Assembly: GCF_047556435.1 (NCBI RefSeq)
Contig: NZ_CP180210.1
Location: 3,844,001 to 3,908,000, forward strand
From: Alteromonas sp047556435
Lineage (GTDB): Bacteria; Pseudomonadota; Gammaproteobacteria; Enterobacterales; Alteromonadaceae
DNA: 64,000 nt
Direction: 5' to 3'
Part shown: positions 8,539-17,466 of the stretch, piece by piece
Numbering within the stretch: position 1 is the stretch's first letter
Layout: each line of letters begins with the position of its first letter
Position numbers and translations under genes: made by a program
Notes under the pieces: model-generated
Databases searched by the model: none
What the model saw: only the letters and a program-made list of their open reading frames with translations
What the model was told of the DNA's origin: nothing

Positions 8539-9423
8539 GTGAGTGAAAACCGTCTGCAGGAACGATGGAAGCAAGTGCAGCCGCAGCTTTTCAATTTTGG
8601 AAAAGTGTTTATAGCGCGTTGCCGACAGGACAATATTGCCATGTCGGCAGGTCATCTGGCGTACGTCACACTGCTCTCGCTGGTACCTTTCATCATGGTA
8701 ACATTCACGATCATGTCGGCATTTCCGGCATTTGTCTCTGTGCGCAGCAAGCTCGAGCATTTTATTTTCAGCAACTTCGTGCCAACTGCCAGTGACGTGG
8801 TGCATCAATATATGTCCGAATTTGTGGGTAACGCATCACAAATGGGCGCGATCGGGATCCTTTCTCTGCTAATGGTGGCATTGTTGCTGATTTCGAACGT
8901 CGATAAAACACTCAACCGGATATGGCGGACTCAGTCAGACCGCCCCATCGTTTATACGTTTGCCATTTACTGGATGGTCATTACGCTGACGCCGATGCTG
9001 ATTGGATCCAGCGTGATTGTCAGCTCCTACCTTGTAGGCATTGCCGCTTTTGCTGAAGAGTACACGCCTGGGTTAGGCACCTTTTTGCTTAGTATGGTGC
9101 CCAGCTTCACCGCTATGCTCGCCTTTCTCATTTTATATATGGTAGTTCCTAACCGACGTGTTAATGCGGTACACGCACTACTGGGGGCGTTTATTGCCAC
9201 GCTGGCATTTGAAGGAACCAAGCAGGTCTTTACATTGTATGTCACAAGCTTTCCCTCCTATCAGCTCATATATGGCGCTCTGGCGGTAGTACCTATTCTG
9301 TTTCTGTGGGTGTACCTTTCCTGGATAGTGGTTCTACTGGGCGCAGAATTTACCTGCTCGATAGCAGATACCTTTGACAGCCACAGGGCTGAAGACGAAC
9401 CCAGAAAAATAGCTGAAGAATGA
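8539..9423 (+). CDS. YihY/BrkB-family inner-membrane protein
   Basis: A 294-aa polytopic membrane protein of the YihY/virulence factor BrkB family (formerly misnamed RNase BN). Visible are the N-terminal helix region DNIAMSAGHLAYVTLLSLVPF near residue 35 (family signature AGHLAY..LLSLVP) and about six membrane segments, with GALAVVPILFLWVYLSW near 255. Function in the family is not established. It starts with GTG; AGGAG about 6 bases upstream supports this start. The adjacent pip-dtd-yiiD cluster resembles the yihY-dtd-yiiD region of E. coli, so the location is ancestral. Confidence 0.88.
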   Translation: MSENRLQERWKQVQPQLFNFGKVFIARCRQDNIAMSAGHLAYVTLLSLVPFIMVTFTIMSAFPAFVSVRSKLEHFIFSNFVPTASDVVHQYMSEFVGNASQMGAIGILSLLMVALLLISNVDKTLNRIWRTQSDRPIVYTFAIYWMVITLTPMLIGSSVIVSSYLVGIAAFAEEYTPGLGTFLLSMVPSFTAMLAFLILYMVVPNRRVNAVHALLGAFIATLAFEGTKQVFTLYVTSFPSYQLIYGALAVVPILFLWVYLSWIVVLLGAEFTCSIADTFDSHRAEDEPRKIAEE

Positions 9424-9776
9424 TAACAGCCTTCGTCTGACGCTCTGGGCCTGCTGCACCGCAATTTTACTGCACTGCGCACGCCCGGGGCGGCTGTCTG
9501 AAGCATTGTTGGTAAAGGCGAATAGTCAGTTTATCAATGAAAGCGTAATCAACTTTCGTAAACTGAGGCGGCATCTGACATTGCCCCAGCACGGTGTCCG
9601 TCTTGTTAATGTGACTCCCCGTGTACTGTCGGCCAGTGCCGCAATACCACATAGGATGGTCTTCTAACGGGTTGCGACGGTAATATCGGCAGCAAGACAG
9701 CAAAAAACGCTGCACAAATAACCATGAGCTGGCACCTGCACAACGTTTTTTATTAAGATAGATTGTATCGGCAGCG
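9424..9776. other. gene-free gap between convergent genes
   Basis: About 350 bp between two convergent genes. An 82-codon frame on the minus strand (9467-9715) has no recognisable family, an odd Cys-rich start and no clear ribosome site, so I do not call it a gene. No strong terminator with a T-run was found. Confidence 0.4.
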
Positions 9777-10427
9777 TTAGTTTTTCAGCGTATTAATGAA
9801 AGCATCGGACTCGGCGATTGCATCGTTCATTTCCTGAATAAGCTGCTGCACATCACCCTGGATTTCATTAAGTTCGCCTTGCAGCGCGCCGATCGCGCTG
9901 GCATTCAGATTGTGTTTCAAATACAGCACATTATCCTGAAACGCCGTCAGGATAGGATCCATACGGCTTTCAGCCTTACGCATCGCTTTAATCATAGTTT
10001 CGTAACGACGGCGGGTATCGCGAAGCTTATTGGCGCTATCGCGCTTAAGTGAGTCGTTCTGGTATTTCTCCAGTTCATCTTCCCACTCATCAAACAGCGC
10101 CTCGGCAACGCTTTCCACGTTATCGATTCGCGTGTTCACTTCTTCCGCTGCTGCCTGGCTGTCTTCAAACTGACTATTGAGCTCGTTATAGACATCTTCA
10201 AGTTCGCCACCATCAAAGTTGATAAGTGCGCTGAACTCTTCAAGTGCAGAACTAAACTGCTCTTGCGCGTCTTCCTGTGACTCTTTCGCATTCTCTACGC
10301 GGTCAACAAGGATGTCACGTTTCTCAACGCCAACTTTCTCCCACGCCGCATAATAGGCCGACTGGCAGCCTGAAAGAGTCAAAAAGGCTGCTGAAACCAG
10401 CGCAACCTTTAAACTGTGTAATCTCAT
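9777..10427 (-). CDS. DUF2959 lipoprotein
   Basis: A 216-aa predicted lipoprotein: the signal peptide ends in the lipobox LSGC (Cys near residue 21), so the mature protein is likely membrane-anchored in the envelope. The rest is almost entirely helical and acidic with long heptad-like stretches (EFSALINFDGGELEDVYNEL, RRRYETMIKAMRKAESRMDPI), matching the DUF2959 family found in marine gammaproteobacteria. Function unknown; the coiled-coil character suggests a structural or scaffolding role. It overlaps the upstream small membrane protein gene by 4 bp (ATGA), implying coupled translation. Confidence 0.85.
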   Translation of the reverse strand: MRLHSLKVALVSAAFLTLSGCQSAYYAAWEKVGVEKRDILVDRVENAKESQEDAQEQFSSALEEFSALINFDGGELEDVYNELNSQFEDSQAAAEEVNTRIDNVESVAEALFDEWEDELEKYQNDSLKRDSANKLRDTRRRYETMIKAMRKAESRMDPILTAFQDNVLYLKHNLNASAIGALQGELNEIQGDVQQLIQEMNDAIAESDAFINTLKN

Positions 10428-10666
10428 AACGTTTCCCTGCCGCGATAACGTGCGGCACTAATGATGGACCAGATGTGGAAAATTACGCCAAGTGGCCAGA
10501 AAAGGATCGCAAGGAAAACCGTAGCCGCCAACGCGTAGCACACACCCACCACAATGAAGAAAAATAAGGCACCGAGTATGCGTCCCTGGACGAGGTGACC
10601 CAGCCCCGGGATAAAAAAGTTACATACCGCTGCAATAACATTACCACCGGATCCCTGACCTGCCAT
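10424..10666 (-). CDS. small membrane protein, TM2-like
   Basis: An 80-residue protein with a Gly-rich N-terminus, an amphipathic motif FFIPGLGHLVQGR (near 17-29) resembling TM2-type small proteins, and two hydrophobic helices (about 30-50 and 52-70) ending in a basic tail. No function is known. It is translationally coupled to the DUF2959 lipoprotein gene by a 4-bp overlap, so the two products may act together in the envelope. It is divergent from pip. Confidence 0.75.
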   Translation of the reverse strand: MAGQGSGGNVIAAVCNFFIPGLGHLVQGRILGALFFFIVVGVCYALAATVFLAILFWPLGVIFHIWSIISAARYRGRETL

Positions 10667-10752
10667 ATTAACTTCCTCGCAATTACTCTCAGAATATGAT
10701 TCATTATGTAAACTAAACCAAAAAACTCAGTCATACAACGCACTGAAATAAA

Positions 10753-11730
10753 ATGAAACGACTTTATCCTGATATTGGCTGTTCAGATAGCGGGTTTTTA
10801 GACACGGACGATGGCCACTCGCTGTACTACGAAGTCAGTGGCAACCCCGATGGGATCCCCGTACTTTATCTGCATGGTGGCCCCGGCGCGGGCCTGTCAC
10901 CGAACTATAAGCGTTTCTTTGATGCCAACCGATACCGCATCATTGGTTTTGAACAGCGCGGCTGCGGTCGCTCTAAGCCGTTTGGCTCGCTGCAAAATAA
11001 CACGACGCAGCATAGTCTTGGAGATATCCAGCGGCTGCGCCGCTTTCTGGGTATTGACAGGTGGGTGGTGTTTGGCGGTTCGTGGGGCGCCACGCTGGCA
11101 TTGTTAAGCGCGCTGGATAATCCTGAAGCGGCCAGCGGCGTTATTTTGCGTGGTGTATTCCTTGGAAGGCAACAAGACAGAGACTGGTTTTTGTCTCCTT
11201 CAGGAGGAGCCGCACAGCTGTTTCCGGAATTTTATGCGCAGTTTATTGACCGCATACCCGAGCCTCTCACTACAGAATCAATCTGTGAGCACTTTCGCGC
11301 TGAGTTCAGTGCAAAAAGTGAAGTTACCAGGCTTTCCGCATTGAAGCGCTGGTATGTGTGGGAGGAGCGGTTGTCGCGATTATCACTACCTCCTGGCACC
11401 GGTGATTTTACGTCGCACTACCCTATTGCGCTAATGACCAGCCTCGCCAAATTAGAATGCCATTTCCTTTCCCATCACTGTTTTATCCCCGAAAACTATA
11501 TTCTTGATAACATAAAGAAAATTGCTCATATTCCTGCGACAATCGTACATGGTCGGTATGACATGATTTGCAAATCAAGTGCTGCATTTAGCCTGCACAA
11601 GGCCTGGGAGAACAGTGACCTGGTGGTGGTACCGGACGCGGGTCACAGTACTTCAGAACCCGGCATCGCCTACGCGCTTTGCCGTGCCACGCGGGATATG
11701 TCCAGATTTATCAGAGAGCGGAATAAATGA
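10753..11730 (+). CDS. pip: proline iminopeptidase
   Basis: Alpha/beta-hydrolase that removes N-terminal proline from peptides in the cytoplasm. The 325-aa product shows the oxyanion-hole motif HGGPGAG near residue 41, the nucleophile elbow GGSWGA near 108, the catalytic Asp in HGRYDMICK near 271 and the His in DAGHS near 299. Length and motif order fit peptidase family S33. Its stop overlaps the start of dtd by 4 bp (ATGA), so the two genes are probably cotranscribed and coupled. Confidence 0.93.
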   Translation: MKRLYPDIGCSDSGFLDTDDGHSLYYEVSGNPDGIPVLYLHGGPGAGLSPNYKRFFDANRYRIIGFEQRGCGRSKPFGSLQNNTTQHSLGDIQRLRRFLGIDRWVVFGGSWGATLALLSALDNPEAASGVILRGVFLGRQQDRDWFLSPSGGAAQLFPEFYAQFIDRIPEPLTTESICEHFRAEFSAKSEVTRLSALKRWYVWEERLSRLSLPPGTGDFTSHYPIALMTSLAKLECHFLSHHCFIPENYILDNIKKIAHIPATIVHGRYDMICKSSAAFSLHKAWENSDLVVVPDAGHSTSEPGIAYALCRATRDMSRFIRERNK

Positions 11731-12164
11731 TTGGAATAATACAACGGGTATCGAGAGCCAGTGTGGATGTCGATAACAGTGAGATAAGTGCCATTGATAA
11801 AGGGATCCTGCTGCTGCTTGGTGTAGAAAAAGATGACACTGCAGAGCAAGTCGAGAAACTGGCTCAGAAGATCTGCCAGTACCGGATCTTTGCAGACGAC
11901 AATGGCAAAATGAATCTGAATATTCAGCAGATCGGCGGCAGTGTACTGGTTGTCTCTCAGTTTACCCTGGTAGCAGATACGAAGAAGGGGAATCGTCCTG
12001 GCTTTTCACGTGGCGCATCGCCTGAACATGGAGAAAAAATTTACCGGGACGTTATCGCAGCAATAGAAGGTAAGGGCGTGCCAGTGAAAACCGGTCAGTT
12101 CGGTGCCGATATGCAAGTTTCGCTGGTAAATGACGGACCAGTCACCTTTGAGTTTCAGTTCTGA
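11727..12164 (+). CDS. dtd: D-aminoacyl-tRNA deacylase
   Basis: Removes D-amino acids and mischarged glycine from tRNA, protecting translation from wrong chirality. 145 aa, exactly the family length. Seen are the N-terminal MIGIIQRVSRASVDVD, the active-site segment SQFTLVADTKKGNRPGFS near 79-96 and the conserved Gly-Pro region NDGPVTFEFQF at the C-terminus. It forms an operon with pip, and the dtd-yiiD neighbourhood is the same as in E. coli. Confidence 0.96.
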   Translation: MIGIIQRVSRASVDVDNSEISAIDKGILLLLGVEKDDTAEQVEKLAQKICQYRIFADDNGKMNLNIQQIGGSVLVVSQFTLVADTKKGNRPGFSRGASPEHGEKIYRDVIAAIEGKGVPVKTGQFGADMQVSLVNDGPVTFEFQF

Positions 12165-12306
12165 CAGTGCATCGCGTAGCGACCCGCCCGTGTACCGCTG
12201 CCATTCGCTTGCAGATAATTACATCAGCTCTGCACGCAGTCAGCTGCGACCAGCGCTCCTGACAATATCAGAATTTCCCTTGTGAGCGGTGGCTGCTTGC
12301 GTTTAA

Positions 12307-13260
12307 ATGGGGGCTGACTCATTAACGCAGAGCGCTGATATCGTGTTCAAAGTGGTTACTCCTCAAACAGAAGAAGAGCTAGAGGCCTACTATCATTTTC
12401 GCTGGCAATATTTACGCCAGCCATGGAACTTCCCTCCGGGCTCAGAAAAAGATGAGTATGAGCAAGTTGCTGAGCACCGGATGATTGTCGACGGAAAAAG
12501 CACTATCGTCGCCTGTGGCCGCGTTCACATGAATACTGCCGAAGAAGCCCAAATCCGCCATATTGCAGTGCACAGTGATCACCAGCGAAAAGGCCTTGGC
12601 CAGATGATACTGGGTGCGTTGGAAAACGTAGCGCGTGAACAGGGGGCGATTCGTGCGGTCACGAATAGCCGTGAAATCTCCATTCCGTTTTTCTCCGGCT
12701 GTGGCTTTATTATTGAGCGGGAGGCGCCCAACGAGCTTGGACTGCTAAAGCGCCAGCAAATGGTGAAAAAGCTTACCGCCATCGACACGCTGGTTCTGCA
12801 TCCAAAATGGTGTACTGAACTTCAACAAACCTGGTCAGACACTATCCCCATCACCGAGCACATGGGAATCAAACTCCACCAGTTCACCGGACGAACCCTT
12901 GAGACCCGGGCGTCGCTAAACAAAAATATCAATATTCACGGCACCATGTTTGCTGGCAGCATTTTTTCTCTGGCTACCCTCACTGGGTGGGGAATGATTT
13001 ACCTGCAGTTAAAAGAACGACAGCTAGACGGCGATATCGTATTGGGTGACGGCGACATTCATTACCACAAGCCTATCACAATGAAACCGCGGGCATTGTG
13101 CAATATCGAAACCCTGTCGGGGAAATTTGCATTACTGGAAAAGCGCAAAAAGTCGCGTTTTATCCTGCAGGTCGACATTCTCGATGACGACACGCCCGTT
13201 GCCGAATTTAAAGGGGTTTACTGGGTATTACCGCCAGCCAGAGAGAAGGAAACATCATGA
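12307..13260 (+). CDS. fabY: GNAT acetyltransferase-thioesterase fusion (YiiD/FabY type)
   Basis: A two-domain 317-aa protein. Residues about 10-150 form a GNAT N-acetyltransferase fold (RHIAVHSDHQRKGLGQMIL near 87 is the acetyl-CoA loop); residues about 170-317 match the YiiD C-terminal hotdog thioesterase domain (NIHGTMFAGSIFSLATLTGWG near 210, YHKPI near 257). E. coli YiiD, also next to dtd, has this architecture and is named FabY for a role in initiating fatty-acid synthesis. That role here is by homology only. The ATG at 12307 lacks an evident ribosome site; a GTG at 12343 is an alternative. It overlaps purT by 4 bp. Confidence 0.85.
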   Translation: MGADSLTQSADIVFKVVTPQTEEELEAYYHFRWQYLRQPWNFPPGSEKDEYEQVAEHRMIVDGKSTIVACGRVHMNTAEEAQIRHIAVHSDHQRKGLGQMILGALENVAREQGAIRAVTNSREISIPFFSGCGFIIEREAPNELGLLKRQQMVKKLTAIDTLVLHPKWCTELQQTWSDTIPITEHMGIKLHQFTGRTLETRASLNKNINIHGTMFAGSIFSLATLTGWGMIYLQLKERQLDGDIVLGDGDIHYHKPITMKPRALCNIETLSGKFALLEKRKKSRFILQVDILDDDTPVAEFKGVYWVLPPAREKETS

Positions 13261-14447
13261 CTAGTATCGGTACGCCTTTTACCTCTTCAGCTACCAGGAT
13301 CATGTTGCTGGGAAGTGGTGAACTCGGCAAAGAGGTGGCTATTGAGTGTCAGCGACTTGGCTGTGAGGTCATTGCCTGTGATAGTTACAAGAATGCACCC
13401 GCTATGCAGGTAGCTGACCGTTATCGGGTCTTTTCCATGCTGGATAGCGCGGCGTTAAAGACGGCAATTCTGGAAGAGAAACCTGATTATATCGTACCAG
13501 AGGTAGAAGCTATCGCCACTGACGTGCTGGTAGAAGTTGAAGAGATGGGGTTTCATGTCGTTCCCAGCGCCCGCGCGACCCAACTGACAATGAATCGTGA
13601 GGGGATCCGCACACTGGCTGCAGAAACCCTCGGTTTGCCCACTTCCAGATACGCCTTTGCAGAAAGTCTTGAAAGCTTCCGGCAGGCCGTTACCAGCATT
13701 GGTTTTCCCTGTTTCGTTAAACCGATTATGAGTTCGTCTGGCAAAGGCCAGAGTAAGCTCGATGGCCCCGACGAGATAGCGTCTGCCTGGGATTACGCGC
13801 AGCAGGGTGGGCGTGCCGGCAGCGGTAAAGTCATTGTAGAAGGCATGGTAGATTTCGATTATGAAATCACGCTTTTAACCACACGCACCCGTGATGGAAC
13901 GGTGTTTTGTGCTCCTATTGGCCACCTACAGAAAGAGGGTGATTACCAACAATCGTGGCAGCCCCAGCCAATGTCGCAGCCTGCACTAGACAATGCACAA
14001 CGTATTGCCGCAACCATCACCGAGGCCCTGGGCGGTTATGGCCTGTTTGGCGTTGAGTTGTTTATTAAAGGCAATGAGGTGATTTTCAGTGAGGTGTCTC
14101 CACGTCCACATGATACCGGAATGGTAACCCTTATTTCGCAGAACCTGTCTGAATTTGCACTGCACGCACGGGCCATTCTCGGGCTTCCTATTCCGACTAT
14201 CACCTGCGACAGCCCAAGCGCCTCCTCGGTAATCCTGGTAGAAGGACATAGCAGCAATATCACCTACAGTGGACTGGACGTCGCATTATCACAGCCACAA
14301 ACCGAACTGCGATTATTTGGTAAGCCAGAAGTCGCCGGAAAACGTAGAATGGGGGTCGCTCTGGCAAAAGGGATCTCTCTGGAAAAGGCCGTTGAAAAAG
14401 CGAAAGCGGCAGCCGCCGCAGTAAAGCCCACGTTTAACGACGCGTGA
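13257..14447 (+). CDS. purT: formate-dependent GAR transformylase PurT
   Basis: ATP-grasp enzyme that makes formyl-GAR from GAR, formate and ATP in purine synthesis, an alternative to folate-dependent PurN. The 396-aa protein (E. coli 392) has the N-terminal pre-ATP-grasp segment MLLGSGELGKEVAIE near 14, ATP-grasp residues FVKPIMSSSGKGQS near 153 and the metal-binding ELFIKGNEVIFSEVSPRPHDTGMV segment near 264. It overlaps the preceding gene by 4 bp, so it is cotranscribed with it. Confidence 0.96.
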   Translation: MTSIGTPFTSSATRIMLLGSGELGKEVAIECQRLGCEVIACDSYKNAPAMQVADRYRVFSMLDSAALKTAILEEKPDYIVPEVEAIATDVLVEVEEMGFHVVPSARATQLTMNREGIRTLAAETLGLPTSRYAFAESLESFRQAVTSIGFPCFVKPIMSSSGKGQSKLDGPDEIASAWDYAQQGGRAGSGKVIVEGMVDFDYEITLLTTRTRDGTVFCAPIGHLQKEGDYQQSWQPQPMSQPALDNAQRIAATITEALGGYGLFGVELFIKGNEVIFSEVSPRPHDTGMVTLISQNLSEFALHARAILGLPIPTITCDSPSASSVILVEGHSSNITYSGLDVALSQPQTELRLFGKPEVAGKRRMGVALAKGISLEKAVEKAKAAAAAVKPTFNDA

Positions 14448-14610
14448 GCCTCGTGCTGAGGAGTGAGGTCGCAATAATCACACCGTCAGGGCGTGCCCGC
14501 TTTCCTCTGTTGGTGGCGTTTGAACACTCTAGCCAGTGCAGTGCATTATGTACAATTCAGGTATTACAGTCACTTTCTCTGCCGTGCTGATATCGTGTGA
14601 AACGAGCACA

Positions 14611-14636
14611 AAAAAGGCGCCTGAAGGCGCCTTTTT
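14611..14636. terminator. bidirectional terminator between purT and rpoH
   Basis: Perfect 11-bp stem AAAAAGGCGCC/GGCGCCTTTTT with a 4-nt loop, 16 bp past the rpoH stop codon. A and T runs on both sides let it terminate rpoH on the minus strand and readthrough from purT on the plus strand. Confidence 0.9.
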
Positions 14637-14652
14637 CAAATCAGTTTACCGC

Positions 14653-15507
14653 TCAAGCAGTCATTGCTGCCTGTAGCTTCTTCATCGCATTCTTTTCAAT
14701 CTGACGTACACGTTCCGCAGACACTTCGTACTTGTCAGCAAGGTCCTGCAACGTAATCTTGTCGTCAGCAAGCCAGCGAGTTTCGATGATATGCTGGCTG
14801 CGCTCGTCAAGCGTCTTGATGGCAGAATACAAACGCTTAGAAGCATTAGTGTCCCAGTCCGTGTTAATCACGTCCATCTCGACGTCGGTAGATTTGTCTT
14901 CAAGGAACTGTACAGGCGCAAAGTTACCGTTCTCGTCGTCATCAGCGCTCAGATCAAATGCCTGATCCTGACTACTCATTCGCGCTTCCATCTGCAACAC
15001 TTCTTTGGTGCTGACCCCCAGTTCGTTGGCGACGGTCTGCACTTCTTCGTGAGTGAACCAACCAAGACGTTTCTTCGCTTTACGCAAATTAAAGAACAAT
15101 TTACGCTGCGCTTTTGTGGTCGCGACTTTTACAATACGCCAGTTTTTCAGCACAAATTCGTGTATTTCTGCTTTAATCCAGTGAACAGCAAACGACACAA
15201 GGCGTACACCTACTGTCGGGTCAAAGCGTTTCACCGCTTTCATCAGGCCAATATTACCTTCCTGAATCAAGTCAGCTTGCGGTAATCCATAGCCCGAATA
15301 AGATTTAGCAATATGCACAACGAAGCGCAGATGAGACATTACCAGCTTACGTGCAGCTGTCAGGTCCTCATCTTCACGTAATCGTAAAGCCAGTTCACGC
15401 TCTTGTTCAGCGGTCAGCATATCAATGCTGCTCACAGCCTGAATGTAGCCTTCAATGCTACCGCTGTGCAGCACCGACAGGGCCATAGATTGCATGTTGT
15501 TGCTCAT
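14653..15507 (-). CDS. rpoH: heat-shock sigma factor RpoH (sigma-32)
   Basis: RNA polymerase sigma factor for heat-shock genes. The 284-aa product has region 2 (LRFVVHIAKSYSGYGLPQADLIQEGNIGLMKAVKRFDP), the RpoH-specific box QRKLFFNLRK near residue 132, and region 4 with LADKYEVSAERVRQIEKNAM near the C-terminus. I chose the ATG at 15507 because GAGGTG lies 4 bases upstream and the product starts MSNNMQSMALSV; an upstream in-frame ATG at 15534 adds nine residues. In E. coli rpoH lies just after ftsYEX; here two EAL-HDOD genes on the opposite strand separate it from ftsX. A sigma-32-like promoter lies about 95 bp upstream. Confidence 0.96.
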   Translation of the reverse strand: MSNNMQSMALSVLHSGSIEGYIQAVSSIDMLTAEQERELALRLREDEDLTAARKLVMSHLRFVVHIAKSYSGYGLPQADLIQEGNIGLMKAVKRFDPTVGVRLVSFAVHWIKAEIHEFVLKNWRIVKVATTKAQRKLFFNLRKAKKRLGWFTHEEVQTVANELGVSTKEVLQMEARMSSQDQAFDLSADDDENGNFAPVQFLEDKSTDVEMDVINTDWDTNASKRLYSAIKTLDERSQHIIETRWLADDKITLQDLADKYEVSAERVRQIEKNAMKKLQAAMTA

Positions 15508-15909
15508 ATTCACCTCATTCATTAAGCACCTCATGGTAACAAAACCACCAGATCCTTGCGAGTCCTTTTCGTATTACAGACACGATCTGCAAGACGTCTA
15601 TATGGGAACGAATTCCACATTATCAAGACCGCAATATGCAACGAAAGTTCATTTTCATTAAAACCTTGTACGTGTCAATATAGTAGCGGGTTTAAACTGT
15701 TAATAAAATGCCGACAAATGCCGCTCATCGTAACCAGAGAAGCATTTGTCCGTTCATAGATACAGGCCCAAACATCTGCATGAAGAGGGCGCGGCAATCG
15801 CGCCACCAGAGACTGGCGTGGTATGTGAGTGTCATAGCTAACGCCAGGTTCTACTGATAACGTAGCAGTGCAGATTTACTTAAAAAAACGCTATGCGCAG
15901 AGGTTGTAA
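15508..15909. other. divergent regulatory region rpoH / EAL-HDOD gene
   Basis: No gene is seen. It should hold promoters for rpoH (minus strand) and the first EAL-HDOD gene (plus strand). Besides the sigma-32-like motif, the minus strand carries a TTGACA hexamer further upstream (about 15674-15679) with AT-rich sequence at -10 distance, a possible housekeeping promoter for rpoH. Confidence 0.45.
15600..15627 (-). promoter_or_regulatory. sigma-32-like promoter upstream of rpoH
   Basis: Read on the minus strand: CTTGAT (15627-15622), 14 bp, then TCCCATAT (15607-15600). This matches the heat-shock consensus CTTGAA-N13/14-CCCCATNT at 5 of 6 and 7 of 8 positions if N is free. It would give a leader of about 85 nt to the start codon at 15507. 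Motif-based only. Confidence 0.5.
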
Positions 15910-17133
15910 ATGTTCGCTTATGTTGCCCGCCAGCCGATATTTGACGATAAACGCGAAGTCTATGCCTATGAGATTTTGTTTCGCGATGGCGAGGACAACT
16001 GCTTCCCGGACATTCCCCCTGACGAAGCGACATCTAAAATTCTCACTTCGACACACCTGAGCCTGGGAATCGAAGAAATTACCAATGGCAAACTGGCATT
16101 TATCAATTTCCATCGCGATACCCTGATGTATCGGTTCCCAACCTCGCTGGATCCCTCGGCCGTGGTCATTGAGGTAGTGGAGACAGTAGATGTGGACGAA
16201 CAGCTGGTGGCAGCCTGTAGACACATTCGCGGGCTTGGCTACCCTATCGCTCTGGATGATTACGACAATACCGGTCGCTGGGAACCGTTCATCCCTTTTA
16301 CCAGTGTGATTAAGTTCGATATTACTACCATGGATATCGAGAAAATTCGCGAGCTCGTACCGATATTAAAAGAACATCGGGTTAAGCTGGTTGCAGAAAA
16401 AATCGAAACCTACGAGCAATTCGAAACATTTAAAGAAATGGGATTTGATTTTTTCCAGGGCTATTTTCTTGCCCGACCAGAGATTGTCCGGCATCGAAAG
16501 CTAGGTGCATCGAAATTAACGATGCTTGAACTTATCTCTGCCAGTTCTTCGCGCGAACTCGATTTCGACAAAATAAGCAGCATCATCGAGCGTGACCCAG
16601 CACTGACCTATTTGCTGCTGCGGTTTATCAACAATCCGCTGACAAACAAACGCAATAAAATCAGCTCCCTGAAGCATGCCCTGAATTACATGGGCGAAAT
16701 CGAAGTGAAGAAATTCATCGCGCTGTTGGCACTTGCCAACCTCAATGAGGGCCAGCCCAGCGAGCTGCTGCAAATGTCTCTGGTGCGGGCTAAATTTTGT
16801 GAACTTGTCTCCATCGCCTTAAAAGAACAGGAAAACCCGCCCACTGGCTTTCTTACAGGTTTACTGTCGATGATGGATGCGATGATGGAGCAGGACATGG
16901 AAGAGCTGATGGACAAAGTGCCGGTCTCGGATAACGTTAGAGATGCACTTTGCGGTCGGCAAAACCTGCTTTTCGATTGCTTGACTGCGGTGCAGCATCT
17001 GGAACATGCCAACTGGGCCGGCATCAAGCGATTTGCAGCAAAATACAATTTAAAACAACCGATGATCCATCATTTTTATAATGAAGGCATTAAGTGGGCG
17101 AAAGCCATACATTCAAGTGTGAAAAAGCCTTAG
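15910..17133 (+). CDS. EAL-HDOD signalling protein, copy 1
   Basis: A 407-aa two-domain protein: EAL (c-di-GMP phosphodiesterase-type) domain about 1-200 and HDOD domain about 200-395, the YuxH/CdgJ architecture. EAL catalytic-type residues are largely retained: E in YEILFRDG near 21, N in FINFH near 65, E in VIEVVE near 84, DDYD near 117, K and D in IKFDI near 135, E in AEKIE, and Q in FFQGYFLARPE near 180. So activity is possible although the signature EAL reads EIL. HDOD domains act in signalling without known catalysis. It is the upstream member of a tandem paralogous pair inserted between rpoH and ftsX. Confidence 0.88.
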   Translation: MFAYVARQPIFDDKREVYAYEILFRDGEDNCFPDIPPDEATSKILTSTHLSLGIEEITNGKLAFINFHRDTLMYRFPTSLDPSAVVIEVVETVDVDEQLVAACRHIRGLGYPIALDDYDNTGRWEPFIPFTSVIKFDITTMDIEKIRELVPILKEHRVKLVAEKIETYEQFETFKEMGFDFFQGYFLARPEIVRHRKLGASKLTMLELISASSSRELDFDKISSIIERDPALTYLLLRFINNPLTNKRNKISSLKHALNYMGEIEVKKFIALLALANLNEGQPSELLQMSLVRAKFCELVSIALKEQENPPTGFLTGLLSMMDAMMEQDMEELMDKVPVSDNVRDALCGRQNLLFDCLTAVQHLEHANWAGIKRFAAKYNLKQPMIHHFYNEGIKWAKAIHSSVKKP

Positions 17134-17466
17134 CCTGCGTTGGCGAGCGGTCAGGTGGACAGACCAGGTTTTGCAATCGTCGTACGAATAACCTTACAGC
17201 CTCGCTACTTGTGGACTACAATTTGACCATAAGGTAAAGTGAAGCATAGCGCGAAACCGTCTTTGGCCACGGATATTCTGATAATAGGAAAACTGGCTCT
17301 GACCTGTTTCATGCATTGTTGTTTGGTTTTTTTAAGCCTGATTATGTAAGTGCATTCGTATTCGCATCTTCCTAGATACGAATAAATCGGCCTGATGTGG
17401 TAAAAAAATCCATTATACAGTCCGATAAATAAAATAATAACGACGTTAAAGGGATAACCTGTCTAT
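17134..17466. other. intergenic region between the two EAL-HDOD genes
   Basis: About 330 bp without a gene. An 8-bp inverted repeat, ATTCGTAT (17354-17361) and ATACGAAT (17376-17383) with a 14-bp spacer, lies about 85 bp before the next start codon and could be an operator. AAAGGGATAACC before 17467 is a usable ribosome site. The gap suggests the second gene has its own promoter. Confidence 0.4.

Noticed and set aside
9467..9715. 82-codon minus-strand frame between yihY-like and DUF2959 genes
   Set aside because: No family likeness, odd composition and no clear ribosome site; could still be real but not supportable.
14791..15285. 164-codon frame antisense to rpoH
   Set aside because: Mirror frame of a highly conserved gene; composition is that of a shadow.
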